DNA of 35,093 nucleotides from Streptomyces sp. WAC06614 (GTDB lineage: Bacteria > Actinomycetota > Actinomycetes > Streptomycetales > Streptomycetaceae), in the NCBI RefSeq assembly GCF_003949795.1, contig NZ_RPRY01000036.1:1-35093 (forward strand), given 5' to 3'. Position numbers and translations under genes: made by a program. This document shows, piece by piece, positions 31,571 through 35,093 of this stretch (position 1 is its first letter; every line of letters starts with the position of its first letter). Below the pieces are notes generated by a model. The model searched no databases. It was not told the DNA's origin and was given only the letters and a program-made list of their open reading frames with translations.

Positions 31571-33841
31571 ATGCTCTCGAAAGCCCTGTTGCGCCTGGGC
31601 GGGGGCGCTGCCCGCCGTCCCTGGTGGGTGATCGCGGCGTGGCTGGTCGCCGCCACGCTCGCCGTCCTCGCGGCCGTCGCCTTCGGCGGGCGGACCGCGG
31701 ACTCGATGACCGCTCCGGGCCTGGACTCCCGACGGGCCGCGGAACTGATCGAGCGGGCCGGCACCGGCCAGGACGGGATGACCGCCCAAGTCGTCGTCAC
31801 CCCCCGCGACAGCGCTGCGACGTTCTTCGACCACGACGGCGCGCGCACCGCTCTCACGCGGTTGCAGGCCGAGGTGGAGCGGCTGCCGCACGTGCTCGGC
31901 ACGAGCGACCCGGCGGGGGCACTCGCCGCACGCGGGGACACGGCCGTGCGCGGCGGCCTCGTCTCGGCCGACGGGCGGATCGCGGTCGTCCGGGTGCAGT
32001 ACCCCGACCAGAGCCGGCTGTCGGCCGAAGACCTCGACGCCCTCGTCGAACTCGGCGACCGGCTGCGCGCCGAACTGCCCCTGCGCATCGAGATGGGCGG
32101 GAGCCTCTTCTACGCCTTCTCCGACCCCGACGGCGGCGTGAGCGAGCTGATCGGCCTGCTTGCCGCGGCCGCGATCCTGTTCCTGGCGTTCGGTTCGCTC
32201 GTCGCCGCCGCGCTGCCGATCGGCATGGCGGTCTTCGGACTGACCATCGGTGTCGCCACGATGACGGTACTGGCGGGAGTGACGGACGTCCCGACCTTCG
32301 CACCGGTGCTGGGCAGCATGGTCGGGCTCGGCGTGGGCATCGACTACGCGCTGTTCGTGCTCGCCAGGCACCGGGAGTACCTTGCGCGCGGGCTCGACCC
32401 GCAGGCGGCGGCCGGACGAGCGGTGGCGACGGCGGGGCGGCCGGTGGTCTTCGCCGGCGGCACCGTCGTCGTGTCGATCCTCGGCCTGGCGGTCGCGCAC
32501 GTGCCGTTCATGACGGTGGGCGGCCTCGCCGTCTCGATCGTCGTCCTGACCATGGTGCTCGCATCGGTGACGCTGCTGCCGGCCTTCCTCGGCGCGGCCG
32601 GCCCACGCCTGGCCCGGGTCGGCCGGATCGGCCGGGCTCTGCGGACCGGGAAGCCGGTCCGACCCGCACGGCGGCGGGACAGGGGGGCGGGCACCGCTCC
32701 CGCCGCCGGTTGGCGGCGCTGGGTCGGCCACGTCGGCCGGCACCCGCTGCCGTACGCGCTCGGGGCGGCGGCGCTGCTGCTGACGGCGACGCTGCCCGTG
32801 CTCGGTCTGCGCGTCGGCCTGCCCGACGACGGGTCACTGCCCCACAGCCGGACCGAGCGTCGCGCGTACGACCTCGTCGCCGAGGGGTTCGGCCCGGGCA
32901 GCAACGGTCCCCTCGTCATCGCCGCGGACCCCGCCGGTGACCCGGGAGTGCTGGACCGGCTCGTCGGGGGGCTCGCGGCGGATCCCGGCATCGCATCCGT
33001 CGCGCCGACGCACATCGATCCGGCGACCGGCATCGCGACCCTCCTGGTGTTCCCGACCACCGGCCCTCAGGACAAGGCCACGACCGACACCCTCGACCGG
33101 CTGCGCACCGACGTGCTGCCCGCGGCGGTCGGGCACGGCCCGGCCAGGGCCCACGTCGGCGGCGCCGCCGCGAGCCTGTCCGACGTGGGCCGACGCACCA
33201 GCCAACGCCTGCCGGTGCTCGTCGCCGCCGTGCTGGCGATGTCGTTCCTGCTGCTGATGCTGGTCTTCCGTTCGATCCTCGTACCGCTCAAGGCGGTCCT
33301 GCTGAACCTGCTGAGCATCGGCGCGGCCTACGGCATCATGGTCGCGGTCTTCCAATGGGGCTGGGCAGGCGCACTCATCGGGCTGGAAGCGACGGTCCCG
33401 ATCGTGTCGTTCATCCCGATGTTCCTCTTCGCCATCCTGTTCGGCCTGTCGATGGACTACGAGGTGTTCCTCCTCTCCCGCGTACGCGAGGAGTACCTGC
33501 GCACCGGCGACAACGGCACGGCGATCGTCGAGGGCGTCTCGGGCACCGCCCGGATCATCACCTCGGCCGCCCTCATCATGGTGGCGGTCTTCCTGTCCTT
33601 CGCCGTCGCCGAGGACCCCTCCACCAAAATGTTCGGACTCGGCCTGGCCACCGCGATCTTCATCGACGCCACGGTCGTGCGCATGGTGCTGGTACCGGCG
33701 ACCATGACACTCCTCGGCCGGGCCAACTGGTGGCTGCCGAAGTGGCTGGACCGGATCCTTCCCCACGGCACGGTCGGCACCGACGACACCGACGCGGAAC
33801 CCACGGGCGAGGCCCCGCGACCCCGGCCGGTCGACCGCTGA
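31571..33841 (+). CDS. MMPL/RND-family membrane transporter
   Basis: A 756-residue transporter with two halves, each of one helix, an outside domain and about five more helices. GLGVGIDYALFVLARHREYL in half 1 and FGLSMDYEVFLLSRVREEYL in half 2 are the MMPL signatures; they contain the Asp-Tyr pairs used for proton coupling. Actinobacterial members export lipids, siderophores or antibiotics; the cargo here is unknown. The ATG at 31571 has GGAGG upstream. Divergent placement from the two-component system suggests it is the regulated target. Confidence 0.93.
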   Translation: MLSKALLRLGGGAARRPWWVIAAWLVAATLAVLAAVAFGGRTADSMTAPGLDSRRAAELIERAGTGQDGMTAQVVVTPRDSAATFFDHDGARTALTRLQAEVERLPHVLGTSDPAGALAARGDTAVRGGLVSADGRIAVVRVQYPDQSRLSAEDLDALVELGDRLRAELPLRIEMGGSLFYAFSDPDGGVSELIGLLAAAAILFLAFGSLVAAALPIGMAVFGLTIGVATMTVLAGVTDVPTFAPVLGSMVGLGVGIDYALFVLARHREYLARGLDPQAAAGRAVATAGRPVVFAGGTVVVSILGLAVAHVPFMTVGGLAVSIVVLTMVLASVTLLPAFLGAAGPRLARVGRIGRALRTGKPVRPARRRDRGAGTAPAAGWRRWVGHVGRHPLPYALGAAALLLTATLPVLGLRVGLPDDGSLPHSRTERRAYDLVAEGFGPGSNGPLVIAADPAGDPGVLDRLVGGLAADPGIASVAPTHIDPATGIATLLVFPTTGPQDKATTDTLDRLRTDVLPAAVGHGPARAHVGGAAASLSDVGRRTSQRLPVLVAAVLAMSFLLLMLVFRSILVPLKAVLLNLLSIGAAYGIMVAVFQWGWAGALIGLEATVPIVSFIPMFLFAILFGLSMDYEVFLLSRVREEYLRTGDNGTAIVEGVSGTARIITSAALIMVAVFLSFAVAEDPSTKMFGLGLATAIFIDATVVRMVLVPATMTLLGRANWWLPKWLDRILPHGTVGTDDTDAEPTGEAPRPRPVDR

Positions 33842-34025
33842 CCCCACGCCCGCCCGCCCTCGGTGTCCGGCACCTCGGCGTGGAGGAGGCCCAAGCCCCG
33901 CCAAGTCGGGTGCTGTCACACGTTCTTCATGCTGCGTGCATGGTCCCGGTGCGGCTTCGGCGCGCATGATCGGCTGGCGCCCGGCCCGGGCGCAGCCCAC
34001 CCGCACAGCCGAGGAGCAGTTCCCC

Positions 34026-35093
34026 ATGCCAAGTCGCCGTTCCTTCCTCGCCGCGTCGACCGCGACGCTCGGTCTGACCGCCGGCACCGTCACCGCCGCC
34101 GGGGACGTGCAGGCGGTGGCCGCGGGGGCGGTGCCGGACGGGGCGGAGGGGGCCGGCGGGCGGCTGCCGAACATCGTCGTCGTCCTGGCCGACGACCTCG
34201 GGTACGGCGAACTCGGCGCCTACGGGCAGAAGCTGATCGCCACCCCCCGCCTGGACCGGCTCGCCACCGAGGGGCTCCGCTTCACCGATGCGTACTCCAC
34301 CGCCGCCGTCTGCGCGCCCTCCCGCTGCTCCCTGCTGACCGGGCTCCACACCGGTCACTCCACGGTCCGCGCCAACCCCTCCTCCGGCGGGCAGGGCTCG
34401 CTCACCGCCACCGACACCACCTTCGCCCAGGTGCTCCGGGCGCGCGGCTACCGGACCGCCGTGATCGGCAAGTGGGGCTTCGGGCCGGAGGCCGCGGGCC
34501 AGGACAGCCATCCGGCCGCCCGCGGCTTCGAGGAGTTCTACGGCTACATCGACCACAGTCACGCCCACCAGTACTACCCCGAGTACCTCTGGCACAACGC
34601 GGTCAAGGAGCCCATCCCCGCCAACGCCGGCGGCGCCAAGGCCGTGTACGCCCCGGACCTCCTCGCACAGCACGCGCTGGAGTTCATCGACGCCCACGCT
34701 GGCGAACCGTTCCTTCTTCTCCTCACCCCGAACGTTCCGCACGCTCCCAGCGACATCCCCGACACCGGCGCGTATGCGGGCCGGAGCTGGTCGGCTGCGG
34801 ACAAGGGGCACGCGGCCCAGGTCAGTTACTTCGACTCCCTGGTCGGCAAGGTGGTCGACCGGCTGCGCGAGCTCGGCCTGGAGCAGGACACCGTCGTCCT
34901 CGTCACCAGCGACAACGGCCCCCACGAGGAGGGCGGGGTCAACCCCGACCTGTTCGACGCCAACGGTCCGCTGCGTGGCTACAAGCGCAACCTCTACGAA
35001 GGCGGCGTACGCGTCCCCCTCATCGCCTGGGGTCCCGGCCGGGTCCGGCAGGGCACCAGCAACCGCCCCACCCCGCTGACCGACGTCCTGCCC
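34026..35093 (+). CDS. Tat-exported sulfatase, partial (runs off right edge)
   Basis: Read as the first 356 residues of a type I sulfatase, which removes sulfate from esters after its active-site Cys is turned into formylglycine. A twin-arginine signal (PSRRSFLAAST, cleavage probably before 35) precedes NIVVVLADDLGYGELG, with metal-binding Asp56 and Asp57, and VCAPSRCSLLTG, where CxPSR (Cys96) is the formylglycine site. VIGKWGFGPE, NVPHAPS and LVTSDNGPHEEGG complete the active site. The ATG at 34026 has GAGGAG upstream. The 184 bases before it hold no clear promoter. The C-terminal part lies outside the window. Confidence 0.93.
   Translation, partial: MPSRRSFLAASTATLGLTAGTVTAAGDVQAVAAGAVPDGAEGAGGRLPNIVVVLADDLGYGELGAYGQKLIATPRLDRLATEGLRFTDAYSTAAVCAPSRCSLLTGLHTGHSTVRANPSSGGQGSLTATDTTFAQVLRARGYRTAVIGKWGFGPEAAGQDSHPAARGFEEFYGYIDHSHAHQYYPEYLWHNAVKEPIPANAGGAKAVYAPDLLAQHALEFIDAHAGEPFLLLLTPNVPHAPSDIPDTGAYAGRSWSAADKGHAAQVSYFDSLVGKVVDRLRELGLEQDTVVLVTSDNGPHEEGGVNPDLFDANGPLRGYKRNLYEGGVRVPLIAWGPGRVRQGTSNRPTPLTDVLP

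Noticed and set aside
33842..34025. Promoter for the sulfatase gene
   Set aside because: No -35/-10 pair better than chance could be seen in these 184 bases.

Overview
The window is very GC-rich DNA with G/C at nearly every third codon position, frequent GTG and TTG starts, and typical actinobacterial families. It most probably comes from a Streptomyces or close relative. It looks like ordinary chromosome with some eroded genes. I saw no tRNA, rRNA, CRISPR array, transposase or phage gene.

Layout. Positions 1-2099 (minus) hold a Ser/Thr protein kinase fused behind a long N-terminal repeat-like region; it runs off the left edge. Then come a small membrane protein, a secreted matrixin-like protease with a ricin-type lectin domain, an extra copy of translation factor IF-1 and an unknown protein (to 5597). 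Positions 5733-7503 form a small TetR regulon: an NTF2-fold protein and a truncated alpha/beta hydrolase, each behind an identical 20-base palindrome, plus the TetR gene with its own different palindrome inside its promoter.

Positions 7565-15806 are the most coherent system. A membrane-anchored protein of unknown function is divergent from a five-gene plus-strand cluster: CapA/PgsA-like lipoprotein, a tandem sensor-HAMP membrane protein with no output domain, PgsB-like ligase with a repetitive Tyr/Pro tail, PgsC-like membrane protein and an NlpC/P60 hydrolase. This looks like a poly-gamma-glutamate (or related polyamide) synthesis and processing locus with an unusual built-in membrane sensor.

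Positions 15803-18988 hold a DinB remnant and a rifampin phosphotransferase gene preceded by a rifamycin-associated element. That element also supplies the -35 hexamer of an outward promoter, which runs straight into a perfect terminator. A secreted phospholipase-D-like protein with a repeat domain follows (to 21220).

Positions 21257-24871 are an eroded heat-shock island: a glycine/serine repeat protein, a CbpM remnant, a DnaJ/CbpA chaperone, a DnaK fragment, an HspR-type operator (HAIR), two Hsp20 proteins, a DUF5335 protein and a 49-residue protein. Positions 24991-29571 are a zinc-starvation (Zur) locus: one perfect Zur box lies between two divergent units, rpmB-rpsN-permease-partner and rpmG-rpmE2-cobW-rpsR, with cysteine-poor ribosomal proteins that can replace the zinc-binding ones. 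Positions 29586-33841 hold a NarL-type two-component system divergent from an MMPL transporter. The window ends inside a Tat-exported sulfatase.

All calls come from reading the sequence and from family knowledge; no database search was run.
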